A stretch of DNA of 64,000 nt from NCBI GenBank assembly GCA_013178255.1, contig JABLWY010000002.1:142323-206322 (forward strand). Reading direction: 5' to 3'. The position numbers were made by a program, and so were the translations under genes. Positions within the stretch are counted from its first letter, which is position 1; each line of letters opens with the position of its first letter. The stretch comes from Coprothermobacteraceae bacterium (GTDB lineage Bacteria; Coprothermobacterota; Coprothermobacteria; Coprothermobacterales; Coprothermobacteraceae). The notes below the pieces were generated by a model that worked only from the letters and a program-made list of their open reading frames with translations, was not told the origin of the DNA and searched no databases. Positions 51,443 through 60,830 of the stretch are shown here, piece by piece.

Positions 51443-52624
51443 ATGCGGGAGTTCCTGCTAGCGTCTCCTGAGGACATCCTTACAGGCAGGGTCACGGACG
51501 CCTATTTTGAGCGCACCGAAAAGGTGCTAAGTCGGGCGGGCCGTAACCCTGAGGTGGTCATGGAACTCCACGTAAAGCAGTTTCCATCCCCTGATTACGG
51601 ATTTGGCGTCTTAGCGGGAACTTACGAGATATACAAACTGCTTGAAGGCTTGCCGGTGGAAGTGGAGGCTGCCGAAGAAGGCACGCTTTTCTTCCCCGGC
51701 GAGCCTGTTATGAACATCAAAGGGCCTTACCTCAGTATCGCTCGCTTGGAAACAGCCATTTTGGGCTTCGTATCCTTTATGTCAGGCATAGCTACCAAGG
51801 CGGCTAGGTGCCGCTTGGCGGCTTGGGACAAGACCCTCCTAAGTTTTGGAACGCGCCGCATGCACCCTGCGGTGGCGCCTGCTGTCGAGTACAGTTCCTA
51901 CGTGGGTGGCATGGACGGTGTCAGCAACGTGGCTGGTGCCGAGCGGATCGGCATAAAGGCTTCAGGCACCATGCCTCATGCCTTGGTGTTGTGCCTAAAG
52001 GAACCAGGCATCGCTTTCGAGTTCTACGACAAGTACTTGGAACCCGATGTGCCTCGTGTCATGTTGGTGGACACCACGGGAGCTCCTTTCCAAGAGACCA
52101 TGGAAGCGGCAGCTAAGCTAGGGGAGAAGCTACAGGGCATTCGTTTGGATACCAAAGATCTAGCTTATACGTTAGCGGGCATTAGGTGGGAATTGGACCG
52201 CATGGGCTTGGGGCACGTCAAGTTTTGGATGAGCGGAGGATTGGACGAGTACGAACTGCCTAAGTACGCAAACATGGTGGACGGTTTTGGCATAGGCACC
52301 AAGTTGGTCAATGCGCCTGTCATGGACTTTGCCCTCAAAATAGTGGAAGTGGATGGCGAGCCCAGGGCCAAATTCTCCAATATTCCAGGCCGCAAGGCGG
52401 TTTGGAGGCGCAAAGACGAAGACTTAGTGACCATGTGGGACTGCGAAGCAGACGGGCAGCGATTGCTAACGCCTCGCCTTAAGGCCGGCATCCGCCAGTT
52501 CGAAGAGAAGTCTCCTGCCCAAGTCCGCGAGTACGTCCTGCAGCAGCTTGCTCAACTCGAGCCTGGCGTAGCTCGTATCAGGAACCCTGAAAGACGGGCC
52601 GTCGTTTTCAAAGCGAAGGTCTGA
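51443..52624 (+). CDS. pncB: Nicotinate phosphoribosyltransferase
   Basis: A 393-residue enzyme of the NAD salvage pathway, joining nicotinate and PRPP with ATP. Motifs of the short, archaeal-like NAPRTase group: SGIATKAARCRLAA, FGTRRMHPAVAPAVEYSSYVGG, GTMPHALVL, IRLDTKDLAY, SGGLDEYELPKY and GIGTKLVN. The C-terminus has a CxxxxxGQ-like zinc-site remnant (MWDCEADGQRLL) with only one obvious Cys. It follows enolase by 10 bases and is the last gene of the kor transcript. It is convergent with ktrA. Confidence 0.9.
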   Translation: MREFLLASPEDILTGRVTDAYFERTEKVLSRAGRNPEVVMELHVKQFPSPDYGFGVLAGTYEIYKLLEGLPVEVEAAEEGTLFFPGEPVMNIKGPYLSIARLETAILGFVSFMSGIATKAARCRLAAWDKTLLSFGTRRMHPAVAPAVEYSSYVGGMDGVSNVAGAERIGIKASGTMPHALVLCLKEPGIAFEFYDKYLEPDVPRVMLVDTTGAPFQETMEAAAKLGEKLQGIRLDTKDLAYTLAGIRWELDRMGLGHVKFWMSGGLDEYELPKYANMVDGFGIGTKLVNAPVMDFALKIVEVDGEPRAKFSNIPGRKAVWRRKDEDLVTMWDCEADGQRLLTPRLKAGIRQFEEKSPAQVREYVLQQLAQLEPGVARIRNPERRAVVFKAKV

Positions 52625-52628
52625 CCCG

Positions 52629-53285
52629 TCAGCGCTGCTGGTTCAGGAAAGCGTAGACGTCTTTTGTTTTCCCTGCTAGAAGGACAATTTCGTTAGCGCT
52701 CAATACGTAATCAGGGTTGCCCAATATGAAATCATCTTTGGTCTTTATGCCTACTATGATGAGGTGATTGCGCGCAGGGAGCTGCAAATCCCTAAGCTTC
52801 TTACCCACCCAAGCTTGAGGTACCCTCACTTCTGCTAGGACCAAGTCTGTGTAGATACCGAGCACGTCGAAAATGTGACCTTCGAGTAGCTGGTAGGCAG
52901 CCCGCACACCGCTTTCTGTAGCTGGCATGATCACTTTTTCTACACCTATCTTGCGCAGTATCTTGGCGTGCAGTTCGTCGTCTGCACGCGCGACTACCTT
53001 TATCCCGCTCTCGATGAGCTCCATGCACACCAATATGGAAAGGTCCATTTGTGACAAAGCCACCATGGCTAAATCGACATTCTTTACTCCCAAAGAAACC
53101 AAGTCCTTTGGGGTTAGCTTGTACAGGTCTGCCTGCGCAGCTACGAGCAAGTATTGAGAGAGCTCTTTTACCACTGCGTCATCCTTGTCTATGCCTATGA
53201 CCTCGTGGCCCAGCTGTGCTGCCGTCTTCGCAAAAGCTGCACCAAATCTACCTAAACCGAACACCGCAATACTCTTTTTTGCCAT
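52629..53285 (-). CDS. ktrA: KtrA/TrkA-type potassium uptake regulator (RCK domains)
   Basis: A 218-residue cytosolic regulatory ring subunit. RCK_N with the nucleotide motif VFGLGRFGAAFAKTAAQLGHEV and an acidic IGID end; RCK_C (residues about 135-218) with LRDLQLPARNHLIIVGI, a domain that binds c-di-AMP in many Firmicutes. ATG 53285 (rather than GTG 53288) fits the GAGGGG spacing. Transcribed after ktrB with a 17-base gap. Confidence 0.9.
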   Translation of the reverse strand: MAKKSIAVFGLGRFGAAFAKTAAQLGHEVIGIDKDDAVVKELSQYLLVAAQADLYKLTPKDLVSLGVKNVDLAMVALSQMDLSILVCMELIESGIKVVARADDELHAKILRKIGVEKVIMPATESGVRAAYQLLEGHIFDVLGIYTDLVLAEVRVPQAWVGKKLRDLQLPARNHLIIVGIKTKDDFILGNPDYVLSANEIVLLAGKTKDVYAFLNQQR

Positions 53286-53302
53286 CACAGGCCCCCTCTT
53301 TC

Positions 53303-54652
53303 TTAACCTACGATAATGTCTTCTTCAGGATAGGTGAAGCTCGGCATCTCAGGTCTGAATATATACCCTGTTAGTATGGTAAAGATACCAACTCTTCCTG
53401 CAAACATGGTTACTGTAAGTATGAGCTTTGCAGCAGTGCCCAAATAGGGTGTGATGCCCGTGCTCAAGCCCACTGTTCCCAGCGCAGAGAATACTTCGAA
53501 TGCCAAATTGTGCAATGGTATGTCTGGCTCCACCACTGCTAGCAGAGTGATGCTTGTTATGGCTACGACTATGTTGAGTATGAGGATGGCGTTGGCTACG
53601 TCCAATAGCTCCCACCTCAGGGTGCGGTGGAACACGTGTACTCTGCGAGCGCCCGTGAGCACACCGCGCAAGTACTGCAAAACGGTGAAGAACGTCGTCG
53701 TCTTGATACCTCCAGCTGTGCCGCCGGGGGATCCGCCTATGAACATGAGCATCATAGTGAATATGAGCGTGGGCATGGTAGCTGCCCCATGATTTATGGT
53801 AGAGAAACCTGCAGTCCTTGGTGTAATGCTTTGGAACAGTGCAGCCAGCAGTTTGCCGTGCAATGGTAGTTTTCCGAGCGTGGCGGGGTTATTCCACTCA
53901 GCCAGAGCGATGAACGTAGCACCCGCCAAAATGAGCCCAAAGGTTACCAACAGGACCACGCGAGTATGGAGCGAGAGCAGGAACCTGCGCTCCCTAAGCC
54001 TTTGGAAAATTTCTGACCACACCACAAAACCAAGTCCACCTGCCACGATTAGTGCCATGATGACGAAGTTGACCCACGGGTCTGCCACAAACTGGCTTAG
54101 CGACCTGAAACCCCCATGCAGGTCAAAACCTGCGTTGTTGAAGGCGCTAACTGCGTCGAATATGGCAACCCAGAACGCTGCTGCCCAGCCACGGGCCTGC
54201 TCATAGTAAGGCACAAACTTCAGTGCCAGTAGGAGTGCACCAACGACCTCTGCTGCTAGGGCAAACCTGACAGTGAACGACAGCAGGCGTATTACCCCTC
54301 CTATGCTCTGGACGTTCAGTTGAGACGCAATAGCAAGCCTCGTGCGCAAACCTATACGTGCCCCTGTAAGCACTAGCAGTGTAAATGTGGTAATAGTGAG
54401 GTAGCTCAAACCACCGAATTGTATTAGCATGAGCACGACCAGTTGGCCCCAGAAGCTCCAGTAGTCGTAAGTATCCTTTATTACCAATCCTGTCACGCAT
54501 ACAGCCGACGTGCTGGTAAATAGAGCATCCACAAAGGATGTAAAGGAATGGTCGCGGGTCATAGCGGGTAATGTGAGGAGCAGTGCCCCTGTGAATATGA
54601 CTAACAAGAAGCTCCGTACTATAAGTTTTCTAGCCTGTATTGCTGCGTCCAC
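53303..54652 (-). CDS. ktrB: KtrB/TrkH-type potassium channel subunit
   Basis: A 449-residue membrane protein with four M1-P-M2 repeats. Selectivity-filter-type loops are recognisable: STSAVCVTGL, AFNNAGFDLHG, SITPRTAGFSTINHG and ALGTVGLSTGIT. GTG 54652 is taken as the start since GGAG lies upstream and the in-frame ATG at 54676 overlaps the TATAAT box, so it cannot be in the mRNA. Forms the KtrAB sodium-dependent potassium uptake system with the following gene. Confidence 0.92.
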   Translation of the reverse strand: MDAAIQARKLIVRSFLLVIFTGALLLTLPAMTRDHSFTSFVDALFTSTSAVCVTGLVIKDTYDYWSFWGQLVVLMLIQFGGLSYLTITTFTLLVLTGARIGLRTRLAIASQLNVQSIGGVIRLLSFTVRFALAAEVVGALLLALKFVPYYEQARGWAAAFWVAIFDAVSAFNNAGFDLHGGFRSLSQFVADPWVNFVIMALIVAGGLGFVVWSEIFQRLRERRFLLSLHTRVVLLVTFGLILAGATFIALAEWNNPATLGKLPLHGKLLAALFQSITPRTAGFSTINHGAATMPTLIFTMMLMFIGGSPGGTAGGIKTTTFFTVLQYLRGVLTGARRVHVFHRTLRWELLDVANAILILNIVVAITSITLLAVVEPDIPLHNLAFEVFSALGTVGLSTGITPYLGTAAKLILTVTMFAGRVGIFTILTGYIFRPEMPSFTYPEEDIIVG

Positions 54653-54674
54653 AGTGACATCTCCTGCGATTAAC

Positions 54675-54704
54675 ATTATAAGACATATGCAAGCTCAGTG
54701 TTAA
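54675..54704 (-). promoter_or_regulatory. ktrBA promoter
   Basis: On the minus strand TTAACA (complement of 54699-54704) and TATAAT (complement of 54675-54680) are 18 bases apart. The predicted transcription start near 54668 leaves a 15-base leader with GGAG before GTG 54652. The region is shared with the divergent aminotransferase promoter, where TAAAAT occurs at 54702-54707. Confidence 0.65.
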
Positions 54705-54734
54705 AATACCTTTAAAGCAAGGGAGGGATTAGTT

Positions 54735-56057
54735 GTGGAAAGGCCCGAAATAAAGACCGAACTTCCAGGACCCAAGGCAAAGCAGATCATTGAGCGTGAC
54801 GCCAAAGTCATGTCTACCTCACTCACCAGGGACTTGCCCTTGGTGGTCGAGCGTGCCCGTGACGTGTGGGTGTACGACGTAGACGGTAATAAATTCCTTG
54901 ACATGACCAGTGGCGTGGGCGTGACCAACGTAGGGCACACTAACCCGCAGGTAGTTGAAGCCATCAAGAACCAGTTAGACAAGTTCTTGCACTACATAGG
55001 CACGGACTTCTATTACGAAATACAGGTCACTCTGGCTGAAATGCTCAATGACATTAGGCCGTTCACTGAGCCTGCCAGAGTTTTCTACACCAACAGTGGT
55101 ACGGAGTCAGTGGAATGCTCCATAAAGTTGGCTCGTTACAAACAGAGGCGGCCAATTTTCATAGGTTTCATGGGTGCATTCCACGGTAGGACCATTGGTG
55201 CTCTTTCATTTACGTCATCCAAGCCCGTACAGAGGCGCTATTTCTCACCCATGGTGCCCCAAGTAGTGCACATTCCATTCCCTGATACGTTCAGGCCACC
55301 TGAGGGCGTTATGCCTGAGAAGGTAACCGACTTTGTCATTTGGTATCTGAACCGTGTGTTCGAAACCGTGGCTCCACCTGAAGACGTGGCCGCCGTCCTC
55401 ATAGAACCCATACAGGGCGAAGGTGGCTACAACGTACCACCTTCAGACTTCTTCCCCAGGCTCAAGGCTGAATTGGACAAGTACGGGATCTACTTGATCG
55501 TCGACGAGGTTCAAAGCGGGATGGGCCGTACGGGAAAGATGTGGGCCATTGAGCATTTTGGTGTGGAGCCCGATATTGTAGCGTCTGCCAAGGGTATTGC
55601 TTCAGGCATACCCATGGGTGCATGCATCGCCAAAGCCAGCATCATGGACTGGGACCTTTCTGCGCACTCCAACACCTATGGCGGAAACCCCGTAGCGTCA
55701 GCTTCGGCTATAGAGACCATAAAGCTACTCAGGGGTGGGCTCATTGATAACGCGCGAGTAGTAGGCGAGTACTTCAAGAGCCAGCTGCGCGAATTGCAGA
55801 AGAAACACGAAGTCATAGGTGACGTTCGCGGCATAGGTCTCATGCTCGCCATCGACTTTGTCAAGGACCCCGTGAAGCGGGACTTCAATACTGAGCTTAG
55901 GAACAAAGTAGAACAAGAAGCGTTCAAGAGAGGTGCCATATGCATCGCGGCAGGAAAGAGCGCCATACGCTTTGCACCTCCGCTGACCCTACAGAAGGAG
56001 CACGTGGACGTAGTAATTGAAATCCTAGACGATGCGATCAAAGCAGCGTTGGGCTAG
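54735..56057 (+). CDS. Class III PLP-dependent aminotransferase (4-aminobutyrate/acetylornithine type)
   Basis: A 440-residue fold-type I aminotransferase. YTNSGTESVECSIKLARY, HGRTIGALSFTSSK, the DEVQSGMGRTGKMWA motif and the PLP lysine K286 in VASAKGIASGIPMGA are present. The family covers GABA, ornithine, lysine and beta-amino acids; the substrate cannot be set by sequence. GTG 54735 follows AGGGAGGG. It lies 26 bases before gcvT and probably heads the gcv-folD transcript. Confidence 0.88.
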   Translation: MERPEIKTELPGPKAKQIIERDAKVMSTSLTRDLPLVVERARDVWVYDVDGNKFLDMTSGVGVTNVGHTNPQVVEAIKNQLDKFLHYIGTDFYYEIQVTLAEMLNDIRPFTEPARVFYTNSGTESVECSIKLARYKQRRPIFIGFMGAFHGRTIGALSFTSSKPVQRRYFSPMVPQVVHIPFPDTFRPPEGVMPEKVTDFVIWYLNRVFETVAPPEDVAAVLIEPIQGEGGYNVPPSDFFPRLKAELDKYGIYLIVDEVQSGMGRTGKMWAIEHFGVEPDIVASAKGIASGIPMGACIAKASIMDWDLSAHSNTYGGNPVASASAIETIKLLRGGLIDNARVVGEYFKSQLRELQKKHEVIGDVRGIGLMLAIDFVKDPVKRDFNTELRNKVEQEAFKRGAICIAAGKSAIRFAPPLTLQKEHVDVVIEILDDAIKAALG

Positions 56058-56083
56058 AGTGAGCACGCTAGGAGGCGAGCACA

Positions 56084-57148
56084 TTGGAACTCAAGAAAAC
56101 GCCTTTGAACGAGGTGCACAAGCAGCTTAATGCCAAGATGGTGGAGTTCGCAGGCTTCGAAATGCCTTTGCAGTACACAGGCATCGTGGATGAGCACATG
56201 GCAGTAAGGACCAACGTGGGCATGTTCGATGTGTCCCACATGGGTGAACTCTACTTCAAAGGCGACATTGCTGAAGTCAATAGGTTGGTCACCGTGGACG
56301 TCGCAAAGATGAGGCCTGGGCAAGTAGCGTACACCATGTACCTCAACGAACACGGCGGCGTGGTGGACGACTTGTTGGTGTACCGCATCAGCGAAGACGA
56401 AGTGTTCATGGTTGTAAATGCCAGCAACACAGAAAAGGACGACCATCATGTGAGGACGCACCTGCGCTCCGCTGAACGTTACGAGAACGTGTCTGACAGG
56501 TATTTCGAGTTAGCCATTCAGGGCCCTCACGCTGTGGATTTGGTGGAGCAGTTCTTCCACGTGCAAGACCTCAAGTTTTTCGAAATGCGTGTTTTTGGGG
56601 ACTTCATAGTCAGTCGCACGGGATACACCGGTGAAGACGGCTTTGAAGTGTATGGGCCCGCTGAACAGGCCGTGGAGTGGTGGAACCGCTTCATGGAGGC
56701 GGGCAAAGCCATAGGGCTCAAGCCTGCAGGTTTGGGGGCTCGCGACACATTGCGCTTCGAGGCAGGCCTGCCTCTGTATGGGCACGAGCTCAACGACGAA
56801 GTGACGCCCTTGGAAGCCAACTACGCCTTTGTGGTGGATTGGGAGAAGCCCGATTTCATAGGTAAAGACGTGCTTGTAAGGCAAAAGGAGCAGGGACTCA
56901 CCAAGAAGCTCATGGGTTTAGAGCTTTCCAAAGGTATCGCAAGGCAAGGCTACAAAGTGTTCGCAGGTGACGAAGAAATAGGCGCTGTGACCACAGGTAA
57001 CATGGCTCCTTTCCTCAAGAAGAGCATCGCTATGGCTTTCTTGCGGATCGACCACGCCAAGATTGGGACGCCTGTGGAGGTTGAAGTGCGCGGTGAGCGG
57101 GTGCCTGCTGTAGTGGTTTCCAAGACTTTCTACAAGAGGGGGCGATAG
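56084..57148 (+). CDS. gcvT: Glycine cleavage system T protein (aminomethyltransferase)
   Basis: A 354-residue tetrahydrofolate-dependent aminomethyltransferase. It takes the aminomethyl group from lipoyl H protein and releases ammonia, giving methylene-THF. Motifs: FAGFEMPLQYTGIVDEH, VGMFDVSHMGEL, GGVVDDLLVYR, FELAIQGP, SRTGYTGEDGFEVY, GARDTLRFEAGLPLYGHEL and the C-terminal GAVTTGN. TTG 56084 with GGAGG 8 bases upstream. Followed by gcvPA one base later. Confidence 0.95.
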   Translation: MELKKTPLNEVHKQLNAKMVEFAGFEMPLQYTGIVDEHMAVRTNVGMFDVSHMGELYFKGDIAEVNRLVTVDVAKMRPGQVAYTMYLNEHGGVVDDLLVYRISEDEVFMVVNASNTEKDDHHVRTHLRSAERYENVSDRYFELAIQGPHAVDLVEQFFHVQDLKFFEMRVFGDFIVSRTGYTGEDGFEVYGPAEQAVEWWNRFMEAGKAIGLKPAGLGARDTLRFEAGLPLYGHELNDEVTPLEANYAFVVDWEKPDFIGKDVLVRQKEQGLTKKLMGLELSKGIARQGYKVFAGDEEIGAVTTGNMAPFLKKSIAMAFLRIDHAKIGTPVEVEVRGERVPAVVVSKTFYKRGR

Positions 57149-57149
57149 T

Positions 57150-58457
57150 GTGAGGTACGCGCCTCATTCCCCAGAAGAAGTCAAAGAGATGCTGCGGGCC
57201 ATCGGTTTAGAAAGGTTGGAGCAGCTCTTTGACGACATACCCACCGAAGCCTTGCTCAAGAGGCATTTGAACGTAGAAGGCGGATGGGACGAAGAGCGCA
57301 TAAGAGCTTACTTCCGTAAGGCGGCTGCCGCTATGCCTGATGCCAACAAGGCTGTCTATTTCTTAGGCGGCGGAATCTATGACCACTACGTGCCTGCCTT
57401 GGTGGACAAGGTGCTTTCTCTACCTGAGTTCTACACGGCCTACACGCCATATCAGGCGGAAGTCAGCCAGGGCACCTTGGTAGCCATGTTCGAGTACCAG
57501 TCGCTCATCTGCGAATTGACGGGCATGGAGGTAACCAACGCTAGCATGTACGATGGCGCTTCAGCAGCTGCCGAGGCGGCCCTCATGGCTATGCGCATCA
57601 AGGGAATCAAGAGGATTGCTGTCTCCAAGGCAGTTCACCCTGACATCTTCGAAGTGCTCCACGCATATCAGGTAGGACAGGATTTCGAAATTGTAGAGAT
57701 ACCAGTGCTGAACGGGCTCACCCATGCAGGCGCACTGGACGAGTTGCCTCCCGTAGCGGGGCTGTTGGTGCAGAGTCCCAACTACTACGGCTTCATAGAG
57801 AACATGCCAGCATTCGGTTCGGCTATTCACGAAAAGGGTGGTTTGTTCATAGCTGCTGTGGATCCACTCTCTTTGGGTGTTTTGAAGAGCCCCAAAGAGT
57901 ACCAAGCTGACATCGTGGTCGGCGAAGGGCAGAGCCTAGGCAACCATATGAACTTTGGCGGCCCCCACTTTGGGTTCTTGGCTACCAAGATGGAATTCGT
58001 TCGTGACATGCCAGGCCGCATGATTGGTGAAACCAATGACGTAGACGGCCGAGTGGGATATGTTATGACCTTGCAGACCCGTGAGCAGCATATCAGGCGC
58101 GAGAAAGCCACGTCTAATATATGCAGCAACCATTGGCTCATGGCTTTGGCTTCAGTGGTCTACTTGGGCCTTATGGGGGGTAGCTTCAAGGAACTCGGCG
58201 AGAGCATACTGACACGCAGCACCTACTTAGCTGAACAGCTTGCCAAAGTGGGATACCCACTTCGTTACAGGAACTACTTCTTCAAGGAGTTTCCCGTTCA
58301 CGTTCCCAATGCCACAGAAGTTCAATCAGCCTTGGCCGAGGCAGGCTATTTTGTGGGGCCTGTGATTGACGAGAACACGCTGCTCGTAGCGGTTACCGAG
58401 AAGAGGACTCGCGAAGAGATAGACGGACTAGTAGGCCTCATGGAGGGATTACGATGA
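57150..58457 (+). CDS. gcvPA: Glycine dehydrogenase (decarboxylating) subunit 1
   Basis: A 435-residue alpha subunit of the two-gene P protein. It shows [17 protein letters not shown] residues, [70 protein letters not shown] and [17 protein letters not shown], all strongly conserved in GcvPA. With GcvPB it decarboxylates glycine. GTG start. It overlaps gcvPB by 4 bases. Confidence 0.95.
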   Translation: MRYAPHSPEEVKEMLRAIGLERLEQLFDDIPTEALLKRHLNVEGGWDEERIRAYFRKAAAAMPDANKAVYFLGGGIYDHYVPALVDKVLSLPEFYTAYTPYQAEVSQGTLVAMFEYQSLICELTGMEVTNASMYDGASAAAEAALMAMRIKGIKRIAVSKAVHPDIFEVLHAYQVGQDFEIVEIPVLNGLTHAGALDELPPVAGLLVQSPNYYGFIENMPAFGSAIHEKGGLFIAAVDPLSLGVLKSPKEYQADIVVGEGQSLGNHMNFGGPHFGFLATKMEFVRDMPGRMIGETNDVDGRVGYVMTLQTREQHIRREKATSNICSNHWLMALASVVYLGLMGGSFKELGESILTRSTYLAEQLAKVGYPLRYRNYFFKEFPVHVPNATEVQSALAEAGYFVGPVIDENTLLVAVTEKRTREEIDGLVGLMEGLR

Positions 58458-59899
58458 GACGTTTGCCTCCTTTGCTCAAAGAACTACACAAGCCGGGCCG
58501 TAAGGGTTTAGCCGTTCCGCGGGGTGGTTTCGAAGTCAGGCCAGCCGCAGAACTGTTGCCTACTGATTTACTGAGGCACGAACCACTCAGCCTGCCCGAA
58601 GTACCTGAAGTAGAGGTGGTACGCCACTTCGTTAACCTATCCAACCTCAATTACGGCGTGGATACGGGCTTCTATCCTTTGGGGTCCTGCACCATGAAGT
58701 ACAACCCCAAGATCAACGAAGAAGTGTCCGCATGGTTCAGCGACCTGCACCCATACCTGCCCGCCAAGTATGTACAACCCCTTTTGGAGCTCCTGTACAC
58801 GCTGCAACAGGACCTACTCGAAGTAACAGGCATGGACGCCATCACGTTGGAGCCCGCCGCAGGTGCTCACGGGGAACTAACAGCCATGCTGATGGCAAAG
58901 GCGTACCTAAAGGACAAGGGCTTACACCACAAAGACATAGTCATAGTTCCTGACTCAGCGCACGGAACAAACCCGGCCTCAGCTGCTATGGCAGGCTTCC
59001 AAGTAATCACCGTTCAATCCAACGAGGAAGGCTTGGTGGACATCGACAAACTTAAGGCTGTCCTCAACGATCGGGTAGCTGTGCTCATGCTCACCAACCC
59101 CAATACGCTTGGCAAGTTCGAACGCGACATAATGGAGATGGCCAAGATGGTCCATGACTTGGGCGGCCTTTTGTACTATGACGGTGCCAACTTGAACGGC
59201 ATCTTAGGTTGGGTAAGGCCTGGTGATATGGGCTTCGACTTTGTGCACCTCAACCTGCACAAGACGTTCAGCACGCCGCACGGCGGAGGCGGCCCTGGTT
59301 CAGGGCCTGTGGCTGTGAAGAAAGAGCTTGAGCCGTACCTGCCTAAACCCGTAATCGTTAAGGATGGCGAGACCTACAAGCTCGAAACTGACAGGCCCAA
59401 GAGCATAGGTAAGGTCAGGTCCTTCTACGGCAACATACTCGTCGCCCTCAAGGCTTTGGCTTACATCAAGGCGTTGGGAGGAGCAGGCCTCAGGGAGGCA
59501 GGAGCGTTGGCAGTGCTCAACGCTAACTACATGAGGGTGAAGACCGAGGAGTTCCTGCCAACTGCATACCCGGGTCTGTGCAAGCACGAATACGTAGCTA
59601 CCGCTGAAGGTCTAAAGAGGCAGTTCGGCGTGAGGACTTTGGACATAGCAAAGCGGTTGCTTGACAAGGGCTTCCACGCACCTACAGTGTATTTCCCGCT
59701 CATTGTCCATGAGGCCCTCATGATAGAGCCTACTGAGACAGAAACCAAAGAGAACTTGGACGCCTTTGTGGAGGCGCTCAGGGAGATCGTGGAGGAAGCG
59801 CAGACAAACGCAGAATTGGTCAAATCGGCTCCCCATGTTACGCCGGTAAGGCGGTTAGACGACACCAAAGCAACCAAGCAGCTTAAAGTCAGGTGGTAG
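58454..59899 (+). CDS. gcvPB: Glycine dehydrogenase (decarboxylating) subunit 2
   Basis: A 481-residue PLP-binding subunit of P protein. The N-terminus has [19 protein letters not shown]; the PLP lysine is K270 in [47 protein letters not shown] and [12 protein letters not shown] are further family blocks. Length normal. The H-protein gene gcvH is not in this operon or elsewhere in the window, so the system needs H supplied from another locus. Confidence 0.95.
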   Translation: MRRLPPLLKELHKPGRKGLAVPRGGFEVRPAAELLPTDLLRHEPLSLPEVPEVEVVRHFVNLSNLNYGVDTGFYPLGSCTMKYNPKINEEVSAWFSDLHPYLPAKYVQPLLELLYTLQQDLLEVTGMDAITLEPAAGAHGELTAMLMAKAYLKDKGLHHKDIVIVPDSAHGTNPASAAMAGFQVITVQSNEEGLVDIDKLKAVLNDRVAVLMLTNPNTLGKFERDIMEMAKMVHDLGGLLYYDGANLNGILGWVRPGDMGFDFVHLNLHKTFSTPHGGGGPGSGPVAVKKELEPYLPKPVIVKDGETYKLETDRPKSIGKVRSFYGNILVALKALAYIKALGGAGLREAGALAVLNANYMRVKTEEFLPTAYPGLCKHEYVATAEGLKRQFGVRTLDIAKRLLDKGFHAPTVYFPLIVHEALMIEPTETETKENLDAFVEALREIVEEAQTNAELVKSAPHVTPVRRLDDTKATKQLKVRW

Positions 59900-59930
59900 G
59901 GCTTCAGCCCTGCCACCCCTTCCTGAGGGG
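59898..59930 (+). promoter_or_regulatory. Two hairpins at the gcvPB-folD junction
   Basis: AGGGC-TTCA-GCCCT (59898-59911) is followed by CCCCT-TCCTG-AGGGG (59916-59930). The right arm of the second hairpin is part of the AGGGGTGA Shine-Dalgarno used for folD (TTG 59939), so its folding would hide the ribosome site. No U-tract follows, so these are not ordinary terminators. Confidence 0.45.
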
Positions 59931-59938
59931 TGAAGCCA

Positions 59939-60751
59939 TTGGCATTACTGCTACGTGGGGCTCCCGTAGCAGAGGCGATCTACGAGGAACTGAGTAATAA
60001 AGAAGCAGAAAGTTTATCCCTGGCTGTCATCAAACACCCTCAGCTTGCTTACAGCCACTTCATAACCAGTATCACTGAGGCTGCCAAACGTTTGGGCACC
60101 GCTATGCTACTGGTGGACGTGGAGTCCTATGACGAACTGAGCCTCAACATCGCATCTTTCAATGCCAATGATGAAGTGGACGGCATCCTTTTGGTAAAGC
60201 CGTTCCCCACAGATTGGGATTTCCGTGCGGCTTTGGAGTCGCTTGACCCCAACAAGGATGTGGATGGGCTGCATCCCGTGAACGTGGGTTTGTTAGCCCA
60301 GCGTAGGCCTGCTGTGGTCCCTGCTGTGGCCCAGGCGGTGGCGCGGCTGCTGGCTTATTACAACGTGGACGTGAAGGGCAAGCATGTGGTCGTCATAGGG
60401 CGCAGTGAGGCCGTAGGCATGCCGTTGGCGTTATTGCTAACGCACCTAGACGCCACAGTTACGTTGGCTCACAGCAAGACAGTAGGCCTACAGGACATCA
60501 CCCGCCGTGCTGACATTGTAGTAGCCGCAGTAGGCCAACCCCATCTCTTCGGTGCGCCGTTTTTCGACCGTCATTCGGTGGTCGTGGATGTAGGAGCCAC
60601 CCTAGTGGGCGGGCACGTGCTGGGGGACGTCGATCTTGAAGCAGTAGAGCCTTTGGTGAGTGCCATAAGCCCTGTGCCGGGTGGGGTAGGCCCTCTGACC
60701 ACAGCGTGCCTGCTTTCCAACCTGTTTCTATGCGCTTCCAGGCGAAAGTAG
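59939..60751 (+). CDS. folD: FolD-family methylene-THF dehydrogenase/cyclohydrolase, divergent active site
   Basis: A 270-residue FolD-type protein. Family blocks are clear: DPNKDVDGLHPVNVGLL, VVIGRSEAVGMPLALLL (dinucleotide site) and ISPVPGGVGPLTTACL. But the catalytic Tyr-x3-Lys pair of the N-terminal domain aligns with F41 and I45 (SHFITSITEAA), and the Gln of the usual ILVQLPLP aligns with K87 (ILLVKPFP). TTG 59939 was chosen over GTG 59930 for spacing from AGGGG. It follows the gcv genes, whose product is methylene-THF, so dehydrogenase activity is plausible while cyclohydrolase activity is doubtful. Confidence 0.88.
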   Translation: MALLLRGAPVAEAIYEELSNKEAESLSLAVIKHPQLAYSHFITSITEAAKRLGTAMLLVDVESYDELSLNIASFNANDEVDGILLVKPFPTDWDFRAALESLDPNKDVDGLHPVNVGLLAQRRPAVVPAVAQAVARLLAYYNVDVKGKHVVVIGRSEAVGMPLALLLTHLDATVTLAHSKTVGLQDITRRADIVVAAVGQPHLFGAPFFDRHSVVVDVGATLVGGHVLGDVDLEAVEPLVSAISPVPGGVGPLTTACLLSNLFLCASRRK

Positions 60752-60771
60752 GTATCTACGCGCTCCTTTTT
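60741..60771 (+). terminator. Weak terminator candidate after folD
   Basis: A short hairpin GTAG-GTAT-CTAC overlaps the folD stop and is followed about 6 bases later by TTTTT (60767-60771). The stem is only four pairs, so this is a weak candidate. Confidence 0.3.
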
Positions 60772-60802
60772 AGCTTAACGGAACTTCAGTCAGGTGGTGC
60801 GC

Positions 60803-60830
60803 GTGCTACAATTTAATAAATTGGTAGCAC
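60803..60830. promoter_or_regulatory. NikR operator overlapping the extended -10 of nikR
   Basis: GTGCTAC (60803-60809), 14 bases, GTAGCAC (60824-60830) is a perfect inverted repeat with the half-site and spacing style of NikR operators. It overlaps an extended -10, TGC-TACAAT (60804-60812), and ends at the base before the GGAGGT Shine-Dalgarno. Nickel-bound NikR sitting here would block its own operon. Confidence 0.8.

Noticed and set aside
54653..54676. ATG 54676 as ktrB start
   Set aside because: It overlaps the TATAAT box and would lie upstream of the transcription start; GTG 54652 has GGAG.
56058..56083. Glycine riboswitch before gcvT
   Set aside because: The gap is only 26 bases and holds a normal Shine-Dalgarno; there is no space for an aptamer. 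The 82-base gap before 54735 also lacks recognisable aptamer stems.
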